From Mesorhizobium sp. NZP2298 (GTDB lineage Bacteria > Pseudomonadota > Alphaproteobacteria > Rhizobiales > Rhizobiaceae), in the NCBI RefSeq assembly GCF_013170825.1, contig NZ_CP033365.1, forward strand, positions 1,810,001 through 1,874,000: a stretch of 64,000 nt of DNA, read 5' to 3'. Made by a program: the position numbers and the translations under genes. The notes under the pieces were generated by a model. The model had not been told where the DNA came from. It saw only the letters and a list, made by a program, of their open reading frames with translations, and searched no databases. This document shows, piece by piece, positions 9,894-18,784 of this stretch; position 1 is the stretch's first letter; each line of letters begins with the position of its first letter.

Positions 9894-11288
9894 ATGAACA
9901 AGCTAGTTGGTTCGCAGTGGAATGCCAGCGAAACGGAAGAGGCCGCCCGACTGCATCTGTTGTCGCCAGCTGAAGCCATGGAAAAACTCGGGCATTCCGC
10001 GCGCCCAGTTATTGCCCATGGCGAGGGAATCTACGTGGTGGATACAAAAGGGCGTCGGCTGATCGACGGCCCCGGCGGCATGTGGTGCACGCAGATCGGC
10101 TACAACCGACATGAGATTGCAGATGCCATTGCGCGGCAAGCGCTCCGGCTGGCTTACAACTCGCCCTGGTACACGACGAATTCTCCCGCCGCCGAGTTGG
10201 CGGCGCGGATCGCCGCGCTGACGCCGGGCGATCTCAACCGCGTCTTCTTCACCACCGGAGGATCGACCGCGGTCGACTCGGCGCTGCGGTTCGTCGAGTT
10301 CTACAATAACGTGTTGGGACGCCCGCAGAAGAAGCACATCATCGTGCGGCGCGAAGGCTATCACGGCAGCACGGCGCTGACGGCTGCCTGCTCGGGACGT
10401 GCTGGCAACTGGCCGAATTTCGATATTGTCTCGGAGCGAATTTCGTTCATTTCGAGTCCCAACATCCGCTTCGCCGGAGGCAAAGACGAAGCCCAGTTTC
10501 TGGACTGGCTGGTGGACGAATTCCGGCAGGAGATCGCGCGCATCGGGGCGGACAAGGTGGCGGTCTTCCTGGCCGAGCCATTGCTGGCATCAGGCGGCGT
10601 CATCATCCCGCCGAAGGGTTATCACGCGCGCTTCAAGGCGGTGTGCGAGGAACACGACATCATCTATATTTCCGACGAGGTGGTGACAGGCTTTGGCCGC
10701 TGCGGCGAATGGTTCGCGTCGGAAAAGGTGTTCGGTGTCGTCCCCGACATCATCACCTTCGCCAAGGGCGTGACCTCCGGCTATGTGCCGCTCGGCGGCT
10801 TTGCCATCTCCGAGCGCCTGCTGGACAAGGTCAGCGGCGAGAACGCCAAGGGAAGCCACTATTCGAACGGTTACACCTATTCCGGCCACCCGGTGAGCTG
10901 CGCCGCCGCGCTCGCCAACATCGACGTGATCGACAAGGACGGCATACTGGAGCATGTGCGCGCAAGCTCGGCCTATTTCGCGGAGCGCCTCCACAGCTTG
11001 GCCGACCTTCCGCTGGTCGCGGATGTCCGAGCATCCGGCCTGGTCGGCTGCGTCGAATGCCTGGTCGATCCATCGTCGCCGCATGTCACCGATTTCGACA
11101 AACGGATCGGCGCGCGCATCGACGCCCATTGTGCGGAACTCGGCCTGATCGTGCGTCCGCTCGGCAATATGTGCGTGATGTCTCCCCCGCTGATCATCAC
11201 CAGGGAGCAGATCGACGACATGATCGGCATCCTGCGCGAAGGCATAGTGCGCACGGCCGCGGAGATCGAAGACGGAGAGCTTGTATAA
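9894..11288 (+). CDS. class III (omega) PLP-dependent aminotransferase
   Basis: This 464-residue protein belongs to the family that moves terminal amino groups from diamines, omega-amino acids or similar to pyruvate or 2-oxoglutarate. It has the N-terminal signature GPGGMWCTQIGY, FFTTGGSTAVDSALRF (cofactor phosphate site), the YHGST motif, ISDEVVTGFGRCG (Asp binding the pyridine nitrogen) and FAKGVTSGYVPLGG with the Schiff-base Lys at about residue 290. GGAGG lies 8 bases before ATG. It is first in a locus with aldehyde dehydrogenase and acyl-CoA ligase, so it likely makes an aldehyde from an amine. The substrate is not fixed by sequence. Confidence 0.93.
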   Translation: MNKLVGSQWNASETEEAARLHLLSPAEAMEKLGHSARPVIAHGEGIYVVDTKGRRLIDGPGGMWCTQIGYNRHEIADAIARQALRLAYNSPWYTTNSPAAELAARIAALTPGDLNRVFFTTGGSTAVDSALRFVEFYNNVLGRPQKKHIIVRREGYHGSTALTAACSGRAGNWPNFDIVSERISFISSPNIRFAGGKDEAQFLDWLVDEFRQEIARIGADKVAVFLAEPLLASGGVIIPPKGYHARFKAVCEEHDIIYISDEVVTGFGRCGEWFASEKVFGVVPDIITFAKGVTSGYVPLGGFAISERLLDKVSGENAKGSHYSNGYTYSGHPVSCAAALANIDVIDKDGILEHVRASSAYFAERLHSLADLPLVADVRASGLVGCVECLVDPSSPHVTDFDKRIGARIDAHCAELGLIVRPLGNMCVMSPPLIITREQIDDMIGILREGIVRTAAEIEDGELV

Positions 11289-11307
11289 GGCTGTGGATGC
11301 AAAATCT

Positions 11308-11323
11308 GATTGACCAGTCAATC
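11308..11323. promoter_or_regulatory. operator copy 2, before aldehyde dehydrogenase
   Basis: GATTGACCAGTCAATC is a perfect palindrome with 7-base arms and a CA centre. It lies 50 bases before the aldehyde dehydrogenase start. It contains TTGACC (11310-11315), which could serve as a -35 box with a weak -10 AAGTAT (11333-11338) 17 bases on. A bound protein would then block the promoter. Confidence 0.7.
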
Positions 11324-11372
11324 GAAATACGGAAGTATCCTCTTCTATCGAGCCGACGCGACGGAGACAGTC

Positions 11373-12866
11373 ATGAACGTTGAACACAAGCCGAACTGGC
11401 ATCAGCGCGCCGAGCAGACGCAGCTGCCGACGAAAGCCTTTATTGGCGGCGTCTATGTGGATGCCATCTCGGGCGAAACCTTCGATTGCGTCTATCCCGG
11501 CAATGGCAAGATCATCGCCGAGGTTGCAGCCTGTGGCACTGCCGATGTCGACGCGGCCGTCATCTCGGCCCGCAGGGCCTTTGAATCCGGCGCGTGGTCT
11601 CGTGCGGCCCCCGCCGAGCGCAAGAAGGTGCTGCTGCGGTTTTCCGAACTGCTCCTGCAAAACCGCGAGGAACTCGGCCTTCTGGAGACGCTGAACGTTG
11701 GCAAGCCGATCGCCAACAGCACCAATGGCGACATCCCAAGCGCCGCCAACTGCATTGCCTGGTATGCGGAGGCCATCGACAAGGTCTACGGCGAAGTTGC
11801 CGTGACGGCCGACGACGTGACGACGATCGTTGTGCGCGAACCGGTGGGCGTTGTGGCGGCAGTGGTGCCGTGGAACTATCCGCTTTCGATGGCCGCATGG
11901 AAGCTCGGTCCCGCGCTTGCCACCGGCAACTCGGTTATCCTGAAGCCGGCTGAACAGTCGCCATTCACGGCCCTGCGCATCGCGCAGCTTGCCATGGATG
12001 CCGGCCTGCCGGCCGGAGTGCTGAACGTCGTGCCCGGCCTCGGCCACGTCGCCGGCAAGGCGCTCGGGCTTCACATGGACGTCGATTGCGTCGGCTTCAC
12101 CGGCTCCACGGAAGTCGGCCGCTACTTCATGCAATATTCGGGTCAGTCGAACATCAAGCGCATCGGGCTGGAACTCGGCGGAAAATCGCCGCAGGTGGTG
12201 CTGGCGGACTGCGACGATCTCGATGCCGCGGCGCGATCCGTCGCGGCGGGCATCTTTGCCAATTCCGGACAGGTCTGCAATGCGGGCTCCCGGCTGATTG
12301 TCGAGGACAAGATCAAGGACAGGTTCCTCGAAAAGCTGCTTCAGCAGGCGGCGGCGCTTTCGCCGGCCGATCCCCTCGACCCGTCTACGAAACTGGGATC
12401 GATCGTCACCGAAGAGCAACTGGCCCGCGTCATGGGCTACATCGAGGATGGCGTCGCCGGCGGCGCCAGGATCGTCGCCGGCGGCAATCGCGTCCGCCAG
12501 GACAGCGGCGGCTTTTTCGTCGAACCAACGATCTTCGACGGCGTGTCCAACCAGATGAAGATCGCGCGCGAAGAGATTTTCGGTCCAGTGCTCGCGACCA
12601 TCACGGTGCGCGACTTCGATGAGGCCATGACCGTCGCCAACGACACGATCTACGGGCTCGCGGCCGGGGTGTGGACGAACGATGTGAAGAAGGCGCATCG
12701 CGCGGCCAAGGCCATCAAAGCTGGAGTTGTATGGGTCAACTGTTTCGACCGAGGGCTGATGTCGGTGCCCTTCGGCGGTTTCAAGCAATCGGGCTTCGGC
12801 CGTGACAAGTCGATCCATGCGATGGAGAAATACACGGACCTCAAGGCGATGTGGTTCGCCCACTGA
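11373..12866 (+). CDS. NAD(P)-dependent aldehyde dehydrogenase (PuuC-like)
   Basis: This 497-residue ALDH-superfamily enzyme oxidises an aldehyde to its acid. Visible motifs are PWNYPL, GFTGSTEVG (nucleotide binding), LELGGKSP with the general-base Glu (about 268) and GQVCNAGSR with the catalytic Cys (about 302). It resembles the gamma-glutamyl-aminobutyraldehyde/betaine aldehyde group. The ATG at 11373 with GGAG upstream is chosen; an earlier TTG would lie in the operator at 11308-11323. It probably oxidises the aldehyde made by the upstream aminotransferase. It overlaps the next start (TGATG). Confidence 0.92.
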   Translation: MNVEHKPNWHQRAEQTQLPTKAFIGGVYVDAISGETFDCVYPGNGKIIAEVAACGTADVDAAVISARRAFESGAWSRAAPAERKKVLLRFSELLLQNREELGLLETLNVGKPIANSTNGDIPSAANCIAWYAEAIDKVYGEVAVTADDVTTIVVREPVGVVAAVVPWNYPLSMAAWKLGPALATGNSVILKPAEQSPFTALRIAQLAMDAGLPAGVLNVVPGLGHVAGKALGLHMDVDCVGFTGSTEVGRYFMQYSGQSNIKRIGLELGGKSPQVVLADCDDLDAAARSVAAGIFANSGQVCNAGSRLIVEDKIKDRFLEKLLQQAAALSPADPLDPSTKLGSIVTEEQLARVMGYIEDGVAGGARIVAGGNRVRQDSGGFFVEPTIFDGVSNQMKIAREEIFGPVLATITVRDFDEAMTVANDTIYGLAAGVWTNDVKKAHRAAKAIKAGVVWVNCFDRGLMSVPFGGFKQSGFGRDKSIHAMEKYTDLKAMWFAH

Positions 12867-14506
12867 TGGGCCGGCTGAAGGTTCTTTCGGATCAGGTTCC
12901 CGATGCCGCCGAACGGCGGCGGCGCATCGAGGTTGAACCTTTGCCGGCCAACATCGGTGCATTGATCGACGAAGCCGCAGCGGCGGCCGGAGATCGGCTT
13001 TTGTGGAACTTCTTCGAGACCGGCCAGAACATCACCTACGCCCAAATGCGCCGCATGGTGAACGGCCTTGCATCGCGCTTCGTGGGGCTTGGCATCGTCA
13101 AGGGCACCCACGTCGCCGTAATGTTGCCGAATGTTCCCGAAATGCCGTTGGCATGGTTGGCGCTGGGGCGGATCGGCGCGGTCATGGTGCCGGTCAATGT
13201 CAACTATCGCGAGCGCGAACTCGCCCATGTAGTCAACGATGCCGATGTGTCCTTCATCATCGCGCATGGCGATTGCATCGAGATCGTGGAGAGTTGCCGC
13301 AGGGACGGGTTGATCCGGGTTGCGCCGGCACACACCGTCGTGGTGGACGGCGAGGCCGCCGGCGCCGTTGCGTGGTCCGAACTGGCCTCGCAGCCGCGCG
13401 AAACGTTCGACGCGCCGGCGCCGGTTGGCCATGGCGACCTCCTCAACATCCAGTACACATCCGGCACCACCGGTTTCCCCAAGGGCTGCATGCTTACGCA
13501 GCGCTACTGGATCAGCAGCGGCAAGGTGAACGCCTTTCGCGACGGCCGCCGCTACGAGCGCATCCTGGCCTCGACGCCGTTCTTCTACATGGATCCGCAA
13601 TGGCTGCTACTGATGACGCTTTATCAGCGCGGCACGCTCTTCGTCGCCGCCCGCCAGAGCACCAGCCGCTTCATGGAATGGGTGCGCACGCATCGCATCA
13701 ACTTCTGTCTATTGCCATGGGTGCTCCACAGCCAGCCACGACACGCCGACGACGCTCGCAACGAGATTGTCCGCGCCAATGTCTACGGCGTCCCACGCGA
13801 CCTGCACGCGGACCTGGAGCAACGCTACGATCTCAACGCGCGCGAGGCCTTCGGCATGACCGAGGTCGGCCCCGCGATGTTCATGCCGATCGAGCGGTCC
13901 GACATGGTCGGCTCCGGCTCTTGCGGCATTCCCTGCCCCTTCCGCGAGTGCAAGGTGGTCGACGAGCAGGGCCGCACGCTGCCGGCAGGCGAGGTCGGCG
14001 AACTGCTCATCCGCGGGCCGGGTATCATGCTGGGTTATTACAACAATCCGCAAGCGACGGCCTCGGTGTTTTCCGATGGGTGGTTCCGCACCGGCGATCT
14101 CTTCCGGGTCGATGAAAATGGTTTCCACAGCATCGTCGGCCGCAAGAAGGACATGATACGGCGCAGCGCCGAAAACATCGCCGCCCGCGAAGTCGAGTCG
14201 GTGCTGAATGCCATGCCGGTGATCGCCGAGGCCGCTGTCATCGGTGTTCCGGACCCGCTTCGCGGCGAGGAGGTCAAGGCGTACATCAAGCTGCGGGAAG
14301 AAGCGGTCGCTAGTGCCGAGACGCTGGCCGCCATCATCGAGGCCGCGAAGCGGCAGCTGGCGCCTTTCAAGGTGCCGCGCTTCTACGCCTTCCGGGACGA
14401 GTTCCCGCGCACCGTCTCGCTGAAGATCGCCAAGCAGCTTTTGGCCAAGGAAGCCGACGATCTGCGCGCCGGAAGCTTCGACCGTGTCGAGAACCGCTGG
14501 CTGTGA
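12866..14506 (+). CDS. AMP-forming acyl-CoA synthetase/ligase
   Basis: This 546-residue ANL-superfamily enzyme activates a carboxylate with ATP and joins it to CoA. The P-loop-like motif YTSGTTGFPKGCML is at about 190-203, the A5 motif region REAFGMTEVGPA at about 330, and GWFRTGDLFRVDENGF and GRKKDMIRRSAENIAAREVE form the hinge and C-terminal domain. The family's usual terminal catalytic Lys corresponds to SLKIAKQLL. It resembles crotonobetaine/carnitine-type ligases. It is translationally coupled to the aldehyde dehydrogenase, whose acid product is the likely substrate. Confidence 0.9.
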   Translation: MGRLKVLSDQVPDAAERRRRIEVEPLPANIGALIDEAAAAAGDRLLWNFFETGQNITYAQMRRMVNGLASRFVGLGIVKGTHVAVMLPNVPEMPLAWLALGRIGAVMVPVNVNYRERELAHVVNDADVSFIIAHGDCIEIVESCRRDGLIRVAPAHTVVVDGEAAGAVAWSELASQPRETFDAPAPVGHGDLLNIQYTSGTTGFPKGCMLTQRYWISSGKVNAFRDGRRYERILASTPFFYMDPQWLLLMTLYQRGTLFVAARQSTSRFMEWVRTHRINFCLLPWVLHSQPRHADDARNEIVRANVYGVPRDLHADLEQRYDLNAREAFGMTEVGPAMFMPIERSDMVGSGSCGIPCPFRECKVVDEQGRTLPAGEVGELLIRGPGIMLGYYNNPQATASVFSDGWFRTGDLFRVDENGFHSIVGRKKDMIRRSAENIAAREVESVLNAMPVIAEAAVIGVPDPLRGEEVKAYIKLREEAVASAETLAAIIEAAKRQLAPFKVPRFYAFRDEFPRTVSLKIAKQLLAKEADDLRAGSFDRVENRWL

Positions 14507-14517
14507 AGGATGCGATG

Positions 14518-16113
14518 ATGGCGAAGACATTCGATGCGGTCATTGTCGGCGCAGGTCACAATGGCCTTGTATGCGGCGCCTATCTGGCGCGGGCCGGCGT
14601 CAAGGTCTGCGTGCTGGAACGGCGCAAGCTTGTGGGCGGTGCCGCGGTGACCGAGGAAGTCTGGCCCGGCTACAAGGTTTCGACCGCTTCCTACATCATG
14701 GGTCTCATGCAGCCCAAGGTCATTCTGGACCTGGAATTGCAGAAGCATGGCTTCGAAGTGCTGGAGCCGCCGCCCGCGGTCTTTCCGTTCGAAGACGGCC
14801 GCACCTTCACGATGTGGGGATCGCCCGAGAAATTCCGCGCCGAGATCGCTAAATTCTCCAGCAAGGACGCCGCCGCCTATCCGGCCTATCGGGAATTCTT
14901 GCTGGGCGTGGCACCGTTCCTCAAGCAGCTCCTGTTCGAGACCCCTGTCGATCCGGGCGGCAAGACACCCAGGGACTTGGCAAGACTGATCGGCTTCGCC
15001 TGGCGCTTCCGAAAGATCGGTTCCAAATTCTATGACATCTACGACCTTCTGACGCTCAGCGCCTACGATTTGCTGAGCCGTTGGTTCGAATCGGACGAGG
15101 TCAAGCTGGTGCTTGGCTTCTTCGCCGGCGGCGGCGGCGGCAATTCCAGCCTGCGCTCGCCCGGATCCGGCTACATGCTGGTGCGCTCGGTGGTGCGCGA
15201 CCAGACGACGCCCGCCGGTCCGTCCGGCTTCATCAAGGGCGGCATGGGTGAAATCTCCAACGCCATTCGCCGTTCTGGCGAGGCGCATGGCATGGTGGTC
15301 CGCACCGACGCTGACGTTGAGAAAATCCTCGTTAGCGGTGGCGCGGCCCAAGGCGTCCAGCTGGCGTCCGGCGAAACGATCCATGCAAGCATCGTGATAG
15401 CCAACGCCAACGCCAAGACCACGTTCCTGAAGCTCCTGCCGCCGGATCTGCTCCCCAAAGGCTTCATCAGGCAGATCGAGAATTTCAGGTCGCAATCGAC
15501 GGTCTTCCGCATCAACTTGGCCCTCGACGGACTGCCGACCTTCCCTCGCCTGTCGACGAAGGAGCTTGGTTTTGACTATCCCGTCCAGCTCACCATCGGC
15601 GGCAGCGTCGACTATATGGACCGGGCGCATGACGATGCGCGCTATGGCAGGATTGCCGAGCGCCCGTTCCTGATCGTCAAAACCCCGAGCGTGGTCGATC
15701 CGTCGCTGGCGCCTGCCGGTCACCATGTCATGAACATTTTCGGCGGCCACGCCCCCTACGCACTGCGCGACGGCGATTGGAACAGTCGCCGCGAAGAACT
15801 GTACGAAACCGCCATGCGGGTGCTGCGCGCGCACTCTCCGGACCTGGAAGAGCGAATCCTGCATCGTCAGATTCTGACGCCGCTCGATCTCGAACAGATA
15901 TTCGATCTGCCGAACGGGCACGTTCATCACGGCGAGATCAGTGCCGACCAGATATTCTTCAAGCGCCCGGCCGCGCATTATGCCGACTACCACACGCCGA
16001 TCCGCAAGCTATACCAGTGCGGCGCCTCGACACATCCGGGCGGCGGCGTCACCGGAGTTCCCGGTCACAATGCGGCGCGCGTCATCCTGTCCGAACGCCG
16101 GCAGTGGAAGTAG
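14518..16113 (+). CDS. FAD-dependent oxidoreductase, phytoene-desaturase/PYROXD2-like
   Basis: This 531-residue flavoprotein has an N-terminal dinucleotide-binding fold (VIVGAGHNGLVCGAYLARAG, then VLERR) and the C-terminal FAD motif QCGASTHPGGGVTGVPGHNAARVIL, typical of carotenoid-desaturase-like NAD(P)/FAD oxidoreductases. No carotenoid genes are nearby, so a redox step in degradation of the imported compound is more likely (inference). The start at 14518 has AAGGA 7 bases upstream; ATG 14515 and GTG 14503 are alternatives. It overlaps or abuts the ligase gene. Confidence 0.85.
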   Translation: MAKTFDAVIVGAGHNGLVCGAYLARAGVKVCVLERRKLVGGAAVTEEVWPGYKVSTASYIMGLMQPKVILDLELQKHGFEVLEPPPAVFPFEDGRTFTMWGSPEKFRAEIAKFSSKDAAAYPAYREFLLGVAPFLKQLLFETPVDPGGKTPRDLARLIGFAWRFRKIGSKFYDIYDLLTLSAYDLLSRWFESDEVKLVLGFFAGGGGGNSSLRSPGSGYMLVRSVVRDQTTPAGPSGFIKGGMGEISNAIRRSGEAHGMVVRTDADVEKILVSGGAAQGVQLASGETIHASIVIANANAKTTFLKLLPPDLLPKGFIRQIENFRSQSTVFRINLALDGLPTFPRLSTKELGFDYPVQLTIGGSVDYMDRAHDDARYGRIAERPFLIVKTPSVVDPSLAPAGHHVMNIFGGHAPYALRDGDWNSRREELYETAMRVLRAHSPDLEERILHRQILTPLDLEQIFDLPNGHVHHGEISADQIFFKRPAAHYADYHTPIRKLYQCGASTHPGGGVTGVPGHNAARVILSERRQWK

Positions 16114-16117
16114 AACT

Positions 16118-16981
16118 ATGTGGATCGATTTCTCGAGCCGGCCGCCATCTCCGGGCTTCAGCGCCGCCGCGCCGCACCTGCAGAATTATCGCCGTGTCTA
16201 CGAGGCCAGCGAGAAGCTCTCGGCCGATTCTGATGCGGCGAAGGATTTGCAGGGTTATCTCGACACCTATGAGAGGCTCGCCGCGCGGCATGTCGTGGTC
16301 AAGGCGAGAGACGTTGAGACGACATTCGGCTTCAAGATCTCCAACGAGACCGTCGCCGCATTCTGCACGGCGAACGGCCCGCGCTACATCGGGTTCGCCG
16401 GCGTCGACCCGCACAAGGGCAAGCCGGCGGTCGAGGAGTTGGAGCGCGCCGTGCGCGAACTGGGCCTGCGTGGACTCAATTTGCAATGTTTCGAATTGAA
16501 ACTCTGTCCCAACGACCGGCTGCTCTATCCATTCTATGAAAAGGCCATCGAACTGGGGATCCCGGTCAACATTCATTGCGGCATCAATTTCTCGACGGCC
16601 ACGCCGATGCGGTTCGGCAAGCCGGAATATCTCGACCAGGTCATGGTCGATTTTCCCGGGATGAAGGTCTGTGCATCGCCGCCAGGCTGGCCTTGGGTCA
16701 ACGAGCTGATCGGCGTCGCCTGGCGCCATCCGAATTTGTGGATAGGACTTCTCGCGGTGCGCCCGTCACTGCTGGCGAAGGCCCATTCCGGCTACGAGCC
16801 GCTGCTGCAATATGGCCGCACGCTGCTCCAGGACAAGATGATCTTCGGCACTGCCTTTCCGATGCTTGCGCCCGAGCGCGCGCTTGGCGAGGTCGAGGCG
16901 CTGGCGATCGATGAGGCCGTACGCCGCAAATGGCTGCACGACAACGCCGCGCGGTTCCTTGGGCTTGATGAAGAGATCTAG
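16118..16981 (+). CDS. amidohydrolase-2-fold protein with eroded metal site
   Basis: This 287-residue TIM-barrel protein resembles the Amidohydro_2 family (hydrolases and decarboxylases such as gamma-resorcylate decarboxylase). Family landmarks are visible (GFAGVDPHKGKPAVEELERAV, IPVNIHCG, the GTAFP near the end), but most metal ligands are replaced. The N-terminus reads WIDFSSRPP instead of D-x-H-x-H, the second barrel His motif is CASPPG, and the usual GSDYP is GTAFP. It may act without metal or have a changed role. It starts 5 bases after the previous stop, within the operon. Confidence 0.7.
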   Translation: MWIDFSSRPPSPGFSAAAPHLQNYRRVYEASEKLSADSDAAKDLQGYLDTYERLAARHVVVKARDVETTFGFKISNETVAAFCTANGPRYIGFAGVDPHKGKPAVEELERAVRELGLRGLNLQCFELKLCPNDRLLYPFYEKAIELGIPVNIHCGINFSTATPMRFGKPEYLDQVMVDFPGMKVCASPPGWPWVNELIGVAWRHPNLWIGLLAVRPSLLAKAHSGYEPLLQYGRTLLQDKMIFGTAFPMLAPERALGEVEALAIDEAVRRKWLHDNAARFLGLDEEI

Positions 16982-17067
16982 TATTTGGCGGGTGGCGAAG
17001 TCTTGTGCCGACTTTGTCGAAGCTGCTATCCAGATTGAACAATTTTCGGTTGAAGCCGCAAGACACT

Positions 17068-17715
17068 ATGAACCAAGCCGCAACAAAAGCTAAGAAACGG
17101 ACCGACACGCGGCGCACGCCGACGCGCGAGGACCAGGTGCTCGAACGCCGACGCGCGCTGCTCGAGGCGGCGCTCATCGTCATTGCACGCAAGGGGTTGG
17201 CCGGCTTCACCATGAACGACATCGCGCGGGAGGCGGGATGTAGCTATGGCGTCGTGTCCTTCCACTTCAAATCGAAGGAAGGCATTACGCTGGCCGCCCT
17301 CGACCATATGGTCGAAGAGTACGACCGCAACCTCAACCGGTCGGAATATGGTTCGCCGGTCGCTCGCCTGCTGGGCATGATTGCACTCGACTTTGATGCC
17401 GAAAAGTCGAACCCGGGACATATCGCCGTCTTCACCGCTTTTTGGGCGGAATCGGTGCGAAATCCGGAATATCAGCGGCGCTGCGCCGAATTGAAGGGGC
17501 GCTATGATGCCGTCGTGAAAGCCGATATCGCGGCGCTTGCGGAACAAAGGCGGCTCGTTCTCGATCCAGCTATCGTGGCACGGAGTCTGAATGCCATGAT
17601 CGACGGGCTGTGGATTTCTGGACAAGTTTTCGGGACGATCGGTCCCGCCGACCGCGAGATGGCGAAGAAAGCCTGCCTGTTCTATCTCAAGTCTATCTTT
17701 CCGGACGATTTCTGA
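17068..17715 (+). CDS. TetR-family regulator (BetI-like), candidate regulator of the locus
   Basis: This 215-residue TetR-type protein has an N-terminal helix-turn-helix at about 25-70 (LLEAALIVIARKGLAGFTMNDIAREAGCSYGVVSFHFKSKEGI) and a BetI-like C-terminal domain (HIAVFTAFWAESVRNPEY, IDGLWI). It follows the amidohydrolase-like gene by 86 bases on the same strand. BetI-type repressors bind choline- or amine-derived ligands. It is the only TetR in the 9.9-27 kb locus and the natural candidate to bind the three GATTGACCAATCAATC sites, although none lies directly before it. The start could also be GTG 17005. Confidence 0.88.
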   Translation: MNQAATKAKKRTDTRRTPTREDQVLERRRALLEAALIVIARKGLAGFTMNDIAREAGCSYGVVSFHFKSKEGITLAALDHMVEEYDRNLNRSEYGSPVARLLGMIALDFDAEKSNPGHIAVFTAFWAESVRNPEYQRRCAELKGRYDAVVKADIAALAEQRRLVLDPAIVARSLNAMIDGLWISGQVFGTIGPADREMAKKACLFYLKSIFPDDF

Positions 17716-17746
17716 TCGGTTTTTCGCCGACGATTCCGGCCTTCCA

Positions 17747-18784
17747 TCACTTGGCGAAACCGTCTTCGAAGCCACTCAGCGTGTTAACGACATTGATGCC
17801 GATATCCGCCACCGCATAGCCGCCCTCCATGATGAACACAGTCGGTAGGCCGAGGCGGGCGATAGCGCGGCCGATGGTCGAGAAATCAGCGTTGCGCAGT
17901 TTGAATTTCGAAATCGGGTCGCCGTCGAAAGTGTCGACACCGAGCGAGATGACGAGCGCTTCCGCGCCGAACGAGGCAATGCGTGACAACGACACGTCGA
18001 GCGCCTCACCATAAGCGTCGAAACGGGTCCCCCAGGGCAAGGGCAGGTTGAGATTGAAGCCGTGACCGTCGCCTTCCCCCGCCTCGTCGGCATAGCCCGT
18101 ATAGTACGGATATTCGAGAATCGGATCGGCGTGAATCGAGACCGTTAGTATATCGTTGCGGCCGTAGAAAATGTCCTGCGTTCCGTTGCCGTGATGATAG
18201 TCGACGTCCAGCACAGCTACCCTGGCGGCACCCTGGTCCCGGAAAGCCTGCGCCGCGACGGCGGCATTGTTGATGAAGCAGTAGCCGCCGAAATAATCGC
18301 GGCCCGCATGGTGTCCAGGTGGGCGGCAAAGCGCGAAGGCAGCGCGTTCCCCTCCCGCCACCAAAGCCTGCGCTGTCAACGCAACATTGGCCGATGCCGA
18401 GACGGCCCGCCACGTGCCCTCCATGATCGGGCTGCTCATGTCTATGCAGAAGCGGCCGAGTTCAGCGCCGATCCGCTGCGTCCTCAAACGATGCGAACGG
18501 GGCGGCGGCCAGGCGTTCGGGAAAGCATCGACCGGCCCGTTCTCGGCCGACCACCGATCCCAGAAGGTCGACAGGAACGCCACCAGCGCCTCGTCGTGAA
18601 CCTTGACCAGCGGCTCCGTTCCAAAGTCGCGCGGCTCTATCGTTTCGTCGCCGAAGACGTGCTTGACCTGTGCCAACACGAGTTCGGCGCGGCGCGGCAT
18701 CTCGAAGCTCGGCACGCGCTTGCCGCGAATGAATTCCGCCTCGGCGTCCTGAAGCGCGTGCAGTGGAGAATATACGGTTTTCAT
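17747..18784 (-). CDS. acetylpolyamine amidohydrolase / class II HDAC-like deacetylase
   Basis: This 345-residue zinc-dependent deacetylase of the arginase/deacetylase fold is the length of bacterial AphA. The catalytic His pair is in RPPGHHAG. Zinc ligands are in VLDVDYHHGNG (Asp, His) and LGVDTFDGDP (Asp), and the oxyanion Tyr is in MEGGYA. The family removes acetyl or other acyl groups from N-acylated polyamines. The ATG at 18784 overlaps the amidase stop (ATGA), so the two are coupled. With the aminotransferase and aldehyde dehydrogenase across the cluster, this suggests use of an acylated amine. The convergent TetR gene ends 31 bases away. Confidence 0.9.
   Translation of the reverse strand: MKTVYSPLHALQDAEAEFIRGKRVPSFEMPRRAELVLAQVKHVFGDETIEPRDFGTEPLVKVHDEALVAFLSTFWDRWSAENGPVDAFPNAWPPPRSHRLRTQRIGAELGRFCIDMSSPIMEGTWRAVSASANVALTAQALVAGGERAAFALCRPPGHHAGRDYFGGYCFINNAAVAAQAFRDQGAARVAVLDVDYHHGNGTQDIFYGRNDILTVSIHADPILEYPYYTGYADEAGEGDGHGFNLNLPLPWGTRFDAYGEALDVSLSRIASFGAEALVISLGVDTFDGDPISKFKLRNADFSTIGRAIARLGLPTVFIMEGGYAVADIGINVVNTLSGFEDGFAK

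Noticed and set aside
9755..9973. 72-codon frame running into the aminotransferase gene
   Set aside because: It spans the inverted repeat and promoter and overlaps the aminotransferase start in another frame.
10590..12962. A 790-codon open frame on the minus strand
   Set aside because: It is antisense to the aminotransferase and aldehyde dehydrogenase genes. High GC removes stops from the mirror frame, and no family motif is visible in it.
14518..16113. Carotenoid biosynthesis role for the phytoene-desaturase-like flavoprotein
   Set aside because: No crtB, crtE or crtY-type gene is nearby, and the operon is catabolic. The PYROXD2-like branch is a better fit.
17747..18784. Acetoin utilisation (AcuC) or chromatin-type deacetylase role
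   Set aside because: No acetoin genes are nearby. Length, motifs and the amine-related neighbours fit acetylpolyamine amidohydrolase better, although the exact substrate stays open.
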